DNA from: Paenibacillus sp. FSL R10-2782
GTDB lineage: Bacteria > Bacillota > Bacilli > Paenibacillales > Paenibacillaceae
Reading direction: 5' to 3'
NCBI RefSeq assembly: GCF_038592985.1
Contig: NZ_CP151951.1
Location: 3,215,001 to 3,279,000 of the forward strand
Length of the DNA: 64,000 bases
A program made the translations under genes and the position numbers. Positions 15,875 through 24,320 of this stretch are shown in pieces. The notes beneath the pieces were generated by a model, which ran no database searches, was not told the DNA's origin, and saw only the letters and a program-made list of their open reading frames with translations. Position 1 is the stretch's first letter. Every line of letters begins with the position of its first letter.

Positions 15875-17140
15875 GTGAAGACTGTCCTTACAGTAGTCGG
15901 TTTACTTGCTTTTTCGATTCCTTATGCCTGTCAGGGCTTGTCTCCCAGAGTGATCGCAATTTCCCTGCTTATCCTGTTGTTTAGCTATCTGATGCTGTTG
16001 CCCTCGCTAAAGCCACTGATCGCAACCTTAGCTGATAATCCGTTGCTGACCTTGCTCATGATGTACATAGCTGCCTCCTGTTTATGGGCTGCACAGGAAC
16101 AGACCTCATCCATGCTGATGGTGCTTAAATTCGTTGCTTTTTCCACCTTCGGACTTTATCTAGTTACCCATTATACGACGCAAGGCTGCATCCGCCTGTT
16201 GGTCATTACGTTAAGTGTTATGAGCATACTCAATTTACTGGCGGTATTGCTCGTTCCCTCCTTTGCCATTCATGGAGGCGTCGAACATACAGGGCTGTGG
16301 AAAGGCATTTCCGGTCATAAAAACACACTGGGAACGCTCTCTCTGCTTTGTTTTGTTTCACATGTCATTTATTATTTCAGAGGAACACGAAAAGCTTTGC
16401 ATGTTGGCTTTGTTTTGCTGAATGCCTTACTGCTCATCAAATGCCAATCCACCACCTCGTTGCTGCTTACTTCTTCCCTGTCCACGTTCATCCTGTTTAT
16501 ATTGCTATTCAAAAGAATCCGAAGCGTTGCCCTGCGTGGTTTCTTCATTAGCAGTTCCTGCCTGCTTGTGCTTTTGGGCCTCGTGCTCGTCTTTAGTTAC
16601 GGGGATGCGATTGCATCGGAATTCGGCAAAACAACAACCTTAACTGGAAGAACAGAAATCTGGCAGGGGATTGCAGGTGCCATTGGCAGTCACTACTGGT
16701 TTGGTTATGGCTATGGTTCCTTCTGGGCAAACCGACCCAGCATCTATGCCAATGGAATCCGATTTGATCTGACAAGCAGCCACAGCGGATTTCGGGATCT
16801 GTGGATCGATATCGGCCTCACAGGGCTGTTAGCAACCATTACACTCGTCATAACCACTTTATTTAAATTCAGAATTGGTAAAACCGATATGTATACATGG
16901 CTGACAGCAGCTGTCTTTTTCCTATTCATTGTATTGAACAATATTACGGACAGCCGCTTTCTGAATTCTCTAGCCATCTACTGGATCATATTCGTTGTTA
17001 TTGTGATTAAGGTACAGGAACGGCATAGACTGACAGTAGCAGAAAGGGCGAATACGACAGGCATACAACACGCCCCCATCACATTAGGAAATACCAACCG
17101 AACAGCACGCAAAAAAGAACCCCGTTTTCCTACGCCTTAA
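15875..17140 (+). CDS. O-antigen ligase / Wzy-type polysaccharide polymerase family membrane protein
   Basis: This 421-residue protein has about ten membrane helices and one larger extracytoplasmic loop. Family signs are GISGHKNTLG near residue 145, LTGRTEIWQGI near 257-267 and SSHSGFRDLWIDIGLTG near 301-317, matching the Wzy_C pattern of O-antigen ligases and EPS polymerases. Such proteins join lipid-linked oligosaccharides to an acceptor or to each other on the outer face of the membrane. The start is GTG at 15875 after AGGTGG. The last ten or so codons lie inside the terminator of the convergent punA gene. With the divergent lyase-fold gene it forms a small module with no glycosyltransferases beside it. 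Confidence 0.8.
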   Translation: MKTVLTVVGLLAFSIPYACQGLSPRVIAISLLILLFSYLMLLPSLKPLIATLADNPLLTLLMMYIAASCLWAAQEQTSSMLMVLKFVAFSTFGLYLVTHYTTQGCIRLLVITLSVMSILNLLAVLLVPSFAIHGGVEHTGLWKGISGHKNTLGTLSLLCFVSHVIYYFRGTRKALHVGFVLLNALLLIKCQSTTSLLLTSSLSTFILFILLFKRIRSVALRGFFISSSCLLVLLGLVLVFSYGDAIASEFGKTTTLTGRTEIWQGIAGAIGSHYWFGYGYGSFWANRPSIYANGIRFDLTSSHSGFRDLWIDIGLTGLLATITLVITTLFKFRIGKTDMYTWLTAAVFFLFIVLNNITDSRFLNSLAIYWIIFVVIVIKVQERHRLTVAERANTTGIQHAPITLGNTNRTARKKEPRFPTP

Positions 17141-17163
17141 ATGGCGTTTGGAACGGGGTTCTT
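17110..17163 (-). terminator. Terminator of punA
   Basis: The minus strand carries AAGAACCCCGTT, an inner GCC/GGC stem, AACGGGGTTCTT and then a T run. It overlaps the 3' end of the convergent polymerase-like gene. Confidence 0.88.
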
Positions 17164-17176
17164 GGGATGTGACAAC

Positions 17177-18001
17177 CTACATTTGTGGAATAATCGCCAA
17201 TACGAGATTCAAAAATTTCTCACGTACCTTCTCTGCTGTCTCCATTACTTCATCGTGGGACAGAGGCTGATCCAAAATGCCTGCCGCCATGTTCGTGATA
17301 CAAGAGAAGCCCAGCACCTCAATGCCTGCATGTCGGGCTACGATTACTTCGGACACCGTGGACATACCCACCGCGTCTGCACCCAGTGTGCGCAGCATAA
17401 CGATTTCAGCAGGCGTTTCATAGTTTGGACCCAGCAATCCGGCATATACGCCTTCCTGCAAGCTGAAGCCCTGCTGAGTAGCGGTTTGCTTGGCAATCTC
17501 GCGCAAACGACGGCTGTATGCCTCCGACATGTCAGGGAAGCGAACGCCCAGAGCAGCATCGTTCGGTCCGATCAGCGGATTTTGTCCGGTCAAATTGAGA
17601 TGATCCGAGATAACCATCAGATCACCTGCCTCGTAAGACGTATTGACACCGCCTGCCGCATTTGTCACCAGCAGACTTTGAACACCCAATTGCTTCATGA
17701 CTCGAACCGGGAAAGCTGTAAGCTGCGGGCCATAGCCCTCATACATATGGAAGCGGCCCTTCATCATAACTACAGCGCGACCTTCAATGGTACCTAGCAG
17801 CAATTCTCCTTCATGACCTTCTACCGTCGATACGGGGAAATGGGGAATATCCTGATAAGGAATACTAATTCCATCTTGAATCAAATCGGCCAGAATGCCG
17901 AGACCCGAGCCTAAAATAAGACCGATTTCCGGACGGATTCCGCTCTTGGCACGGATATAATCTGCTGCTTCCTGAATCGTAGCTTGGTTGGCTGTTGACA
18001 T
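17177..18001 (-). CDS. punA: Purine nucleoside phosphorylase
   Basis: This 274-residue protein is a trimeric-type (PNP/MTAP family) phosphorylase that cleaves purine nucleosides with phosphate. Motifs: GLILGSGLGILAD (phosphate loop), HFPVSTVEGHEGELLLG, LLVTNAAGGVNTSYEAGDLMVISDHLN, GPNYETPAEI and GADAVGMSTVSEVIVARHAG. CAGGAGAG precedes the ATG at 18001; an upstream in-frame ATG lacks a site. In B. subtilis drm (phosphopentomutase) stands between xerD and this gene. Here only 81 bases separate them. Confidence 0.93.
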   Translation of the reverse strand: MSTANQATIQEAADYIRAKSGIRPEIGLILGSGLGILADLIQDGISIPYQDIPHFPVSTVEGHEGELLLGTIEGRAVVMMKGRFHMYEGYGPQLTAFPVRVMKQLGVQSLLVTNAAGGVNTSYEAGDLMVISDHLNLTGQNPLIGPNDAALGVRFPDMSEAYSRRLREIAKQTATQQGFSLQEGVYAGLLGPNYETPAEIVMLRTLGADAVGMSTVSEVIVARHAGIEVLGFSCITNMAAGILDQPLSHDEVMETAEKVREKFLNLVLAIIPQM

Positions 18002-18082
18002 CAATATCTCTCCTGACTTGTACAATCGTTAGTTATAGTTGCTGTTGGTTGTTACTATAATGATGATTATGGTAAATCGTCG

Positions 18083-19027
18083 TCACATGCGATCCTTGCT
18101 TTCGCTGGACGGACGATTGCCGCCGTGCGGGTGGTGCTTTTCGTACACTTCCTTCATACTTCGCTTGGCTGTCCGTGCATAAACCTGCGTCGTAGACAGA
18201 TCGGCATGGCCCAGCATCTCCTGTACGGAGCGCAAATCCGCTCCGCCCTCCAGCATATGTACCGCGAAAGAATGCCGTAGGGTATGCGGTGTAATATCCC
18301 CGCTTATGCCTGCTTCCTGACCATACTTCTTGATCATTTTCCAGAAGCCCTGTCTGCTGAGACGCTGGCCAGATACATTGAGGAACAAGGCTTCCTGTTC
18401 TGCCTGAGTTTCCTCACCCTGCCCGGATCGCAGCAGCAACCCACGCTGCTCGTCCATGTACGCTTGTGCCCACTGCGCTGCCTCACGGCTGATTGGCACG
18501 ACACGCTCCTTGCCCGCCTCACCGCCACAGTGAACGAAACGCAGATCGGTGCGTACATCACGCACGTTCAGGGCGATCAGCTCGGATACACGGATGCCTG
18601 TCGCATACAGCAGCTCCAGCATCGCCTTGTCCCGTCCCCCTTGCAGGGTGGAAACATTCGGCGCTGCCAGCAGACGCTCTATCTCATCCTGCGTGAGCAC
18701 CGAAGGCTTTTTTTTGTTGGCCTTCGGCAGCTCCAGCAAGACAGACGGGTCATGACCCGTCATCCCCTCCCGAATGAGGAAATGGAAAAAGGAGCGGATA
18801 GAGGCTACGCTGCGCGAAATCGTCGCCGCAGCTCTTCCCTGTTCCTTCAAGCGTCCCAAATACAGCACCAGATGGGAGCGTTGAACATGGTTCGGCAGCT
18901 CGATGCCGCAGCTTTCAGCGAACTTGACAAACTGCTGTACGTCCCGATGATACGCTTCCAATGTGCTGGGCGACAATCCCTTTTCCTCTTCCATATATCG
19001 AACAAAAGGTTGAATATACATTTTCAT
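18083..19027 (-). CDS. xerD: Tyrosine recombinase XerD-like
   Basis: This 314-residue site-specific recombinase is expected to act with XerC at dif to resolve chromosome dimers. It has the SAM-like N-terminal core-binding domain (residues 1-90) and a catalytic domain with the complete active site: R146 (ATGIRVSEL), K173, H248 and R251 (PHTLRHSF), H274 (LGHADLSTTQ) and Y283 (VYAR). It is slightly longer than B. subtilis RipX (296). It precedes punA and follows yqzK and fur, so this is the housekeeping copy and not a mobile-element integrase. Confidence 0.93.
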   Translation of the reverse strand: MKMYIQPFVRYMEEEKGLSPSTLEAYHRDVQQFVKFAESCGIELPNHVQRSHLVLYLGRLKEQGRAAATISRSVASIRSFFHFLIREGMTGHDPSVLLELPKANKKKPSVLTQDEIERLLAAPNVSTLQGGRDKAMLELLYATGIRVSELIALNVRDVRTDLRFVHCGGEAGKERVVPISREAAQWAQAYMDEQRGLLLRSGQGEETQAEQEALFLNVSGQRLSRQGFWKMIKKYGQEAGISGDITPHTLRHSFAVHMLEGGADLRSVQEMLGHADLSTTQVYARTAKRSMKEVYEKHHPHGGNRPSSESKDRM

Positions 19028-19094
19028 GAGTTCCAGAAGTCTCCTTGTCCTGCATACAACGGTTCAGTCGGATCAGTCTCAGCGTCTGCATGGA

Positions 19095-19337
19095 TTATTC
19101 ACCATACCAGTAAAAGAACCGTAGACGCTCCGACACTGCCGCCTTATGCTCGGGTACGTCGGATAATTCCTGCCCGCCGAATACTTTGACTGCATGTCCT
19201 TCCGGGATCCGGTAATGATCCACAGGTGTAATCCAATCCCTGAACATCCCAAGGCTATAGTAGAACATACATGCGAAAGCCCCGAACAGTATGACCAGAC
19301 GCAACCATTTCAGTCCTCTCCGCAACGATAGTACCAT
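19095..19337 (-). CDS. yqzK: YqzK-like small membrane protein (DUF4227)
   Basis: This encodes 80 residues from the ATG at 19337, which has AAAGGCGG upstream. The reading frame opens 25 codons earlier but that part lacks a site. One membrane helix (WLRLVILFGAFACMFYYSLGMF, residues about 12-33) is followed by an extracytoplasmic tail containing HYRIPEGHAVKVFG. Size, membrane topology and position between fur and xerD match B. subtilis YqzK. The function is unknown. Confidence 0.8.
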   Translation of the reverse strand: MVLSLRRGLKWLRLVILFGAFACMFYYSLGMFRDWITPVDHYRIPEGHAVKVFGGQELSDVPEHKAAVSERLRFFYWYGE

Positions 19338-19468
19338 GTGAATCAGCCGCCTTTCTTCTAGATTATAGGCCCTATTAAGGCTCTCTATGGAAGGGTATGA
19401 CAAGCTGTTCATTTTTATAACTGCTTAATGTCGTATAACAGATCCCGAACCAAAAAAGTCCCCCAACT

Positions 19469-19508
19469 AAAAAAGCTCCCCCGAACGCGTCTTCGCCGGT
19501 GAGAGCTT
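19469..19508 (-). terminator. Terminator of fur
   Basis: The minus strand carries AAGCTCTCACCG, a GC-rich loop, CGGGGGAGCTT and then TTTT. It lies 14 bases after the fur stop. Confidence 0.8.
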
Positions 19509-19522
19509 GGGTTGTCAGCTTA

Positions 19523-20020
19523 TTAATCCTGAGATTTGTTTTTCTTGGTTTTACCCAAAAATTTCTGGGCAGTGGTATCGTTCTTCGCCTTGCAACGATA
19601 ACAAATACCGTGAAAGTCCAAACGGTGGTCCACTACAGTAAAGTTATATTCCCGTTCCAGACGCTCTTCGAGCGGTCCAAGCCAATCCTCCAATATTTCA
19701 TCCACACTGCCGCACTGCACACATATCAAATGGTGGTGGTGATGCTTGGTCGTATCGCCGCGTAGGTCATAACGCGCAACACCATCACCAAAATTGATTT
19801 TCTCCACGACGTGCAGTTCACTTAGCAGTTCTAGGGTACGGTATACGGTTGCCAGACCAATTTCGGGAGCTTTCTCTTTAACGAGCATAAATACATCTTC
19901 CGCACTCAGATGATCATCTTCGTTCTCAAGTAAAACTCTGACGGTGGCTTCCCGCTGAGGCGTTAGTTTGTAGCCCTGGGATTGCAGCTGCTGCTTAATT
20001 TTTTCGATCCGTGCTTCCAT
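19523..20020 (-). CDS. fur: Ferric uptake regulator family protein
   Basis: This 165-residue metal-dependent repressor has an N-terminal winged helix (GYKLTPQREATVRVLLE) followed by a dimerisation domain with the HHHHHLICVQCGS metal site and a second CxxC (CYRCKA), both pairs being the usual structural zinc site. GGGAGGGAGA precedes the ATG at 20020; 13 codons upstream in frame are judged untranslated. Position next to xerD/yqzK and spoIIM matches B. subtilis fur. Fur and Zur/PerR share this fold, so the metal is inferred from synteny. It has a lysine-rich C-terminal extension. Confidence 0.9.
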   Translation of the reverse strand: MEARIEKIKQQLQSQGYKLTPQREATVRVLLENEDDHLSAEDVFMLVKEKAPEIGLATVYRTLELLSELHVVEKINFGDGVARYDLRGDTTKHHHHHLICVQCGSVDEILEDWLGPLEERLEREYNFTVVDHRLDFHGICYRCKAKNDTTAQKFLGKTKKNKSQD

Positions 20021-20122
20021 GTGTCTCCCTCCCCCTACAAAAGCTACTGCCCACTGCACTTTTTTTCACTCCTATTATTATAGGGGGTCTATACAAATAA
20101 AGTCAAACATTTTGAAGCGGAG

Positions 20123-20776
20123 TCAAGGAGACACGGAAGCAGTCAGCATGGGAGTAACCCACTGCATCATAACCGGGGTGATCCAAGTTTCAAAGGACGC
20201 GCTTCCAACGAGGAGCAGCATCATTGCAGCGGTCAGCCCTGCGTAGGACAGCAACGGACGCAGCATGCCGTCAGATGGCCGTGTAGCGAGTATTTTAGTT
20301 TTGATCATATGAATGGAAAAGGTCATCGCAGCCACACTGCACACGAGCAGTACCGGAATGATGATTAAATTGTGGGGAGCCACGGAAACGAGGGAAAATA
20401 ACAGCCCCTTCCACGAATATTGTCCTACCATATACCCTACCGAAAAACCGATCAACACACCCTTGAGGAAATTCAGTACGAGAATGCCGGGAAGACCGAT
20501 AACCGAAAGACCACATACCCAGATTAAACCGACCCATTTTAGATGTAGAGACACATTATCCCAAAAGGTTGAGGTCGCTTGCGAACCAGCAAAGCCCTGC
20601 TCATTTTGATTAACTGTCACAAAAAAATCCTTCAGATAACGCGACAAATCCTGAAGCTGCTCCAGCGAGAGCGCGTTCACCATCAGTGCGCCAAAGACGA
20701 CTCCCACCAGAAACAGCACAGCCAAAAATACATAATACGGCGTCTGGTCCTTTAACGTATGACGAAACCATTGCAT
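20123..20776 (-). CDS. spoIIM: Stage II sporulation protein M
   Basis: This 217-residue membrane protein (B. subtilis: 214) has about five helices. SpoIIM joins SpoIID and SpoIIP in the complex that dissolves septal peptidoglycan and drives engulfment. A conserved run VSVAPHNLIIIPVLLV lies in the middle of the protein. The long frame opens 43 codons earlier, but the start MQWFRH at 20776 after GGGGCAGG gives the normal length. A sigma-E-like promoter lies about 130 bases upstream, which fits mother-cell expression. Confidence 0.9.
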   Translation of the reverse strand: MQWFRHTLKDQTPYYVFLAVLFLVGVVFGALMVNALSLEQLQDLSRYLKDFFVTVNQNEQGFAGSQATSTFWDNVSLHLKWVGLIWVCGLSVIGLPGILVLNFLKGVLIGFSVGYMVGQYSWKGLLFSLVSVAPHNLIIIPVLLVCSVAAMTFSIHMIKTKILATRPSDGMLRPLLSYAGLTAAMMLLLVGSASFETWITPVMMQWVTPMLTASVSP

Positions 20777-20915
20777 CGGCGTCCTGCCCCTTTCAACTGC
20801 TTGTTTGTCCAAAAAACAACCGTAATCCGACGGCTGATGGCTAGGGTTCGGGGCAGCTTGCGCTGCAAAAGAAGATTTACGAGCGATGTGCCAAGCCAAC
20901 GGCATAGATATTTAA

Positions 20916-20945
20916 TGGTTATGAACAAGCAGACCCCGATATGAC
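20916..20945 (-). promoter_or_regulatory. Sigma-E-like promoter of spoIIM
   Basis: The minus strand reads GTCATATC (-35), 14 bases, CATAACCA (-10). The sigma-E consensus is KTCATATT or similar, N13-15, CATACAnT. spoIIM is a known sigma-E gene, which supports the match. Confidence 0.5.
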
Positions 20946-20965
20946 TTTAATAGGACAAGACTTTA

Positions 20966-22162
20966 CTAGGACTTGGCTATTTTGCCGTAGGTTCCGCCAC
21001 CACCGGATACGAGGGAAAGTCGTCCTTCCCGGGAAAGGACAATTTGCTCTGCCAACACTTCTCCGACAACCGCCGCCAATTGTTCCTGTGTGACCTCATG
21101 TAAAATATTCATTTCTGTTCCGAATGCATTCAACAGATGGTTCAGCTTGGCTTTGCCCAGACCGGGGATAAACTCCAGTGGAATCTGGTAAATGTACGGT
21201 GGACGATGTGATGGAATCACGGGTTGCTCACGGTCAGCAATACTCCATATCCGATCCAGCACGCCTCGCACCAGCTTGGTATGGCCACAAGCAAGACAGC
21301 GTTCATCCGCCATCTGCTGCTCGTTCATAATCGTACCACAGCTTTGACAGTAGGAACGATGGTACTTGCCCAGCTTCGGATTTAATCCGTAGTTGGCAGA
21401 CACCCGTCGTCCTTCCCGTCGCTCCAATGCCATTCTGAATTCATCAAAGCTCGGCTTTGCCATGGATAATTTGTTGTATTCCCGCCCAATTTTGCCGAGC
21501 GAATGGGCATCCGAATTGGTCAGGAAGCTGAAACGATCCAGCTCCGAGATCAATCCGGCCATAGACGAATCTGCACTTAACCCCAGTTCCACCCCGCTAA
21601 TGAGCTGCATATCCAGCAGTTCCTCCATACGGGCCGCAGAGCTGCCGTATATGCCCTTATGAGGGGTGAATATATGCGCTGGCACCATTAGGCCTCCACG
21701 GCCATAAATTTGCTGCTGCAGCTCGCGTGGCGAAGCATAGATACGCTGCGAGCTGAGATTGACATTTTTCATGTGCCGAGCCATCCATTGCGTAAAATCC
21801 TCCATCACCGCCAAATTGGGAAAATAGGCCAGGATGTGCGCCTCGGGACGACCTTCCGCCCGAATCTCCAGCTCCGTTCCCAGCAGCACAACCGTATCCC
21901 GGTACGCGATACCACCACCGCTGATTTCCGTCATTTCACCTGTTTGTAAATAAGCGTGGATATCCTCCTGTACGTTCGGCGCGTGGCAGTCAATAATCCC
22001 GATCAGTCCGATCCCCTTGCGACCAGATGCTTCCTTGGCAATGTTGGCAAAAGTCAGGTCCCGACTGCCGCTGATTTTGACCGGATCTCCCTTTTCCGTT
22101 CTGCCGATATGAATATGGAGATCAGCATAGTAATCTGTAAGTTCCACCGTATTTCCATTCAT
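20966..22162 (-). CDS. Endonuclease Q family protein (PHP domain)
   Basis: This encodes about 398 residues. An N-terminal PHP phosphoesterase domain begins YYADLHIHIGR and continues with GIIDCHAP, HIFTPHKGIYGSS and FLTNSDAHS, giving the expected metal ligands. A zinc-ribbon follows (CQSCGTIM...CLACGH, around residues 290-320), and then a helix-hairpin-helix-like region (IPGLGKAKLNHLLNAFG). This order is that of endonuclease Q, which cuts 5' to deaminated or abasic bases in DNA. It lies next to nudF, a nucleotide-pool cleaner, as yqxK does in B. subtilis. The start at 22162 follows GGGAG at a long spacing; a start overlapping the nudF end (22201) is possible. Confidence 0.82.
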   Translation of the reverse strand: MNGNTVELTDYYADLHIHIGRTEKGDPVKISGSRDLTFANIAKEASGRKGIGLIGIIDCHAPNVQEDIHAYLQTGEMTEISGGGIAYRDTVVLLGTELEIRAEGRPEAHILAYFPNLAVMEDFTQWMARHMKNVNLSSQRIYASPRELQQQIYGRGGLMVPAHIFTPHKGIYGSSAARMEELLDMQLISGVELGLSADSSMAGLISELDRFSFLTNSDAHSLGKIGREYNKLSMAKPSFDEFRMALERREGRRVSANYGLNPKLGKYHRSYCQSCGTIMNEQQMADERCLACGHTKLVRGVLDRIWSIADREQPVIPSHRPPYIYQIPLEFIPGLGKAKLNHLLNAFGTEMNILHEVTQEQLAAVVGEVLAEQIVLSREGRLSLVSGGGGTYGKIAKS

Positions 22163-22167
22163 ACCGC

Positions 22168-22785
22168 TTAGAAGCTCCCTGTGTGTTGGTGAAGCTGCCA
22201 CGCATAGACGGCCAGAATCGTTTTGGCGTCACTAATCCGACCTTCCCGAATGAGCGACTGTGCTTCCTCCAGCGTCACCTCGAACAACTCCAGAAATTCA
22301 TCCTCATCCGGTTCCATTTCTCCCAGCTCCAGCTCTTCAGCCACATATAGATGAATGATTTCATCCGCAAATCCGGGGGAAGTATAAAAGGAATGTAGCA
22401 ACTTCAGCGACTTGGCAGTATAGCCTGTCTCTTCTCTCAGCTCGCGTCCCGCCGCCTCCATTGGATCTTCGCCCTTCTCCAGCTTGCCAGCCGGTATTTC
22501 CACCTCACATCGGCCCATCGCCTGTCTGTACTGATCCACGACCAGCATTTTACCCTCATTCAACGCCAGCACGGCCACCGCCCCCGGATGCTTCACGATT
22601 TCACGCTTACCCGTGGAGCCGTCGGGAAGCTCTACCGTATCCACCTGCAATGAAATCACTTTTCCTTCAAAAATAGGCTGCGTGGATACCGTTTTTTCCT
22701 CCAGCGCAGGATTGGAATACGGCTTGTGAACTGGGTTGCTCACCCGTTTATTCACTGGATCGTTCTTTTGGTTGTTCATCAGCAT
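22168..22785 (-). CDS. nudF: ADP-ribose pyrophosphatase (Nudix hydrolase)
   Basis: This 205-residue Nudix enzyme splits ADP-ribose to AMP and ribose 5-phosphate. The Nudix box is complete: GKLEKGEDPMEAAGRELREETGY (shown by its key G, RE and EE residues), preceded by VEIPA and followed by PGFADEIIHLYVA, all typical of NudF/YqkG. AAGGAGG stands before two possible ATGs (22785 and 22779); the first is listed. The N-terminal 30 residues are extra compared with B. subtilis NudF (185 residues) and look disordered. It is cotranscribed with the endonuclease Q family gene. Confidence 0.92.
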   Translation of the reverse strand: MLMNNQKNDPVNKRVSNPVHKPYSNPALEEKTVSTQPIFEGKVISLQVDTVELPDGSTGKREIVKHPGAVAVLALNEGKMLVVDQYRQAMGRCEVEIPAGKLEKGEDPMEAAGRELREETGYTAKSLKLLHSFYTSPGFADEIIHLYVAEELELGEMEPDEDEFLELFEVTLEEAQSLIREGRISDAKTILAVYAWQLHQHTGSF

Positions 22786-22900
22786 GTTGCCTCCTTCGTC
22801 ATCTATCTCTTCATCAGCCATCGCCAGCTTAGTCTAACTTGTCCACTTCGGGCATATGGTGGTATTATAACAAATTTCCCTGTTCAAAGGAGATTCGCCA

Positions 22901-23044
22901 ATGAAAAGCTACCGTACCGAAACCACTCTCCATATTGTCGGCAAAGCCTGGCAGATTCAAGCCCTCCTGCGGCAATGGCAAAAAGAACACGGCTCCGCTG
23001 CCACGATCGCCTCGCTCATGGTTCCAAAAAAGGTTCAGGTCTAA
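22901..23044 (+). CDS. mciZ: MciZ-like mother cell inhibitor of FtsZ
   Basis: This 47-codon gene has a strong AAAGGAG site. The protein starts MKSYRTETTLHIVGKAWQIQ and shares the VGKAW-[EQ]-I core and overall plan with B. subtilis MciZ (40 residues), which blocks FtsZ polymer growth in the mother cell after asymmetric division. It is divergent from nudF, as I recall for B. subtilis mciZ, which strengthens the call. A weak sigma-E-like CATATGGT lies about 50 bases upstream. The last codons overlap the terminator of the convergent peptidase gene. The C-terminal third is longer and different from B. subtilis. Confidence 0.78.
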   Translation: MKSYRTETTLHIVGKAWQIQALLRQWQKEHGSAATIASLMVPKKVQV

Positions 23045-23083
23045 AGACAAGGGAACGCTCCCTCTGTCTTTAGCCTGAACCTT
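23026..23083 (-). terminator. Terminator of the PepT-like peptidase gene, overlapping mciZ
   Basis: The minus strand carries AAGGTTCAGG-CTAAAGACA, a loop, TGTCTTTAG-A-CCTGAACCTT and then T's. It covers the last six codons of the convergent mciZ gene. Confidence 0.88.
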
Positions 23084-23101
23084 ATGTGTATCGCGCCAGT
23101 C

Positions 23102-24235
23102 TTACTTCGTCGCCTCTTGGATAAGTGCTACGACCACTTCGGCAACCTTCACCAGATCATCTGCCTTGATTTTTTCCTGTGTTGTATGAATGTTCTGGTA
23201 GCCAACAGCCAAATTCACCGTTGGAATTCCCAGTCCATTGAATACATTGGCATCTGAGCCACCACCGGAATGGAAGGTCGGCGTTGCCAGTCCCAGCCCT
23301 TGTATAGCACGCTGCGCAACCTGCACAATTTCATCATGCTCTGTGAAGCTAAATGCCGGATAAATGACTTCGCTGCGGAATTCTCCTTGTGCACCAAATT
23401 CACGCGCAGTAGTTTCCAGTGCTTCACGCATATGCTGGATTTGATGATTTACCTTCTCCTGCACAATACTGCGTGCCTCTGCCCGGATCAGCACAAAATC
23501 GCATACAACATTCGTTGCTCCGCCGCCCTCGAAGCTGCCAATGTTAGCAGTCGTTTCCTTATCAATCCGTCCCAGCTTCATCTTGGAAATGGCCTTGGAG
23601 GCTACTTGAATGGCACTGATGCCATCTTCGGGGTTGACACCCGCATGAGCGGACTTTCCTGTAATTTTCATTTCAATACGAGCCTGCGTTGGCGCAGCCA
23701 CACAAATGGAGCCTACTTCACCATTGGAATCCAATGCATACCCAAAGTCCGCATCCAGCAATTCCGGTTTCATTGCCCGTGCGCCGAACAGACCGGACTC
23801 CTCACCTGCCGTAATCACAAACTGAATTTGTCCATGGGGAATTTTCTGCTCACGCACGACACGAATCGCCTCGAACAAAGCGGCAATCCCTGCCTTATCG
23901 TCTGCCCCCAAAATGGTTGAACCGTCACTGCGAATCCAGCCATCCTCACCCAGCTGCGGCTTGATGCCTTGGCCTGGGGTAACGGTATCCATGTGGCAGG
24001 TAAAAAACAATTTAGGTGCTTGCTCCGCCCCTTCCGCTTTCCAGGTTACGATCAGATTACCCGAACCATGTCCGGTTCTTTCGCGGGAATCATCTTCTGT
24101 TACCTCTAGTCCGAGTGCATTGAATTTTTCTTTCAGAACACACGACATTTCCTGCTCGTGCTTGGTTTCGCTATCCACCTGTACGAGTTCCATAAATTCT
24201 TGTACGATTCGGTCTTTCACTACTTTTGCTGTCAT
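23102..24235 (-). CDS. M20 family metallopeptidase (PepT-like, YqjE-type)
   Basis: This is a 377-residue M20 family zinc peptidase. Metal ligands and catalytic residues are visible: FFTCHMDTVTPG (His, Asp), STILGADDKAGIAAL (bridging Asp), ITAGEESGLFGARA (catalytic Glu pair), the dimerisation-domain KSAHAGVNPEDG, and C-terminal HSGGGSDANVFNGLGIPTVNL. It resembles peptidase T and B. subtilis YqjE, so it probably cleaves small peptides in the cytoplasm. It is divergent from the prli42-like gene and convergent with mciZ. The true substrate is unknown. Confidence 0.88.
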   Translation of the reverse strand: MTAKVVKDRIVQEFMELVQVDSETKHEQEMSCVLKEKFNALGLEVTEDDSRERTGHGSGNLIVTWKAEGAEQAPKLFFTCHMDTVTPGQGIKPQLGEDGWIRSDGSTILGADDKAGIAALFEAIRVVREQKIPHGQIQFVITAGEESGLFGARAMKPELLDADFGYALDSNGEVGSICVAAPTQARIEMKITGKSAHAGVNPEDGISAIQVASKAISKMKLGRIDKETTANIGSFEGGGATNVVCDFVLIRAEARSIVQEKVNHQIQHMREALETTAREFGAQGEFRSEVIYPAFSFTEHDEIVQVAQRAIQGLGLATPTFHSGGGSDANVFNGLGIPTVNLAVGYQNIHTTQEKIKADDLVKVAEVVVALIQEATK

Positions 24236-24320
24236 TGAACTTCCCTCTCTTTCCCGTTTACGCTACAATACGGATAGATAGTCTTATATCTGACTTAAAC
24301 CTATCCTAAAGGAGTTACAC

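Noticed and set aside
17141..17797. 218-codon plus-strand frame
   Set aside because: It lies opposite punA, whose protein is clearly real, and its composition is rich in Cys, His and Arg as shadows are.
18083..19027. Integrase of a mobile element
   Set aside because: Synteny with fur, yqzK and punA shows it is the housekeeping XerD-type recombinase.
18284..19189. 301-codon plus-strand frame
   Set aside because: It lies opposite xerD and yqzK and has no domain or binding site.
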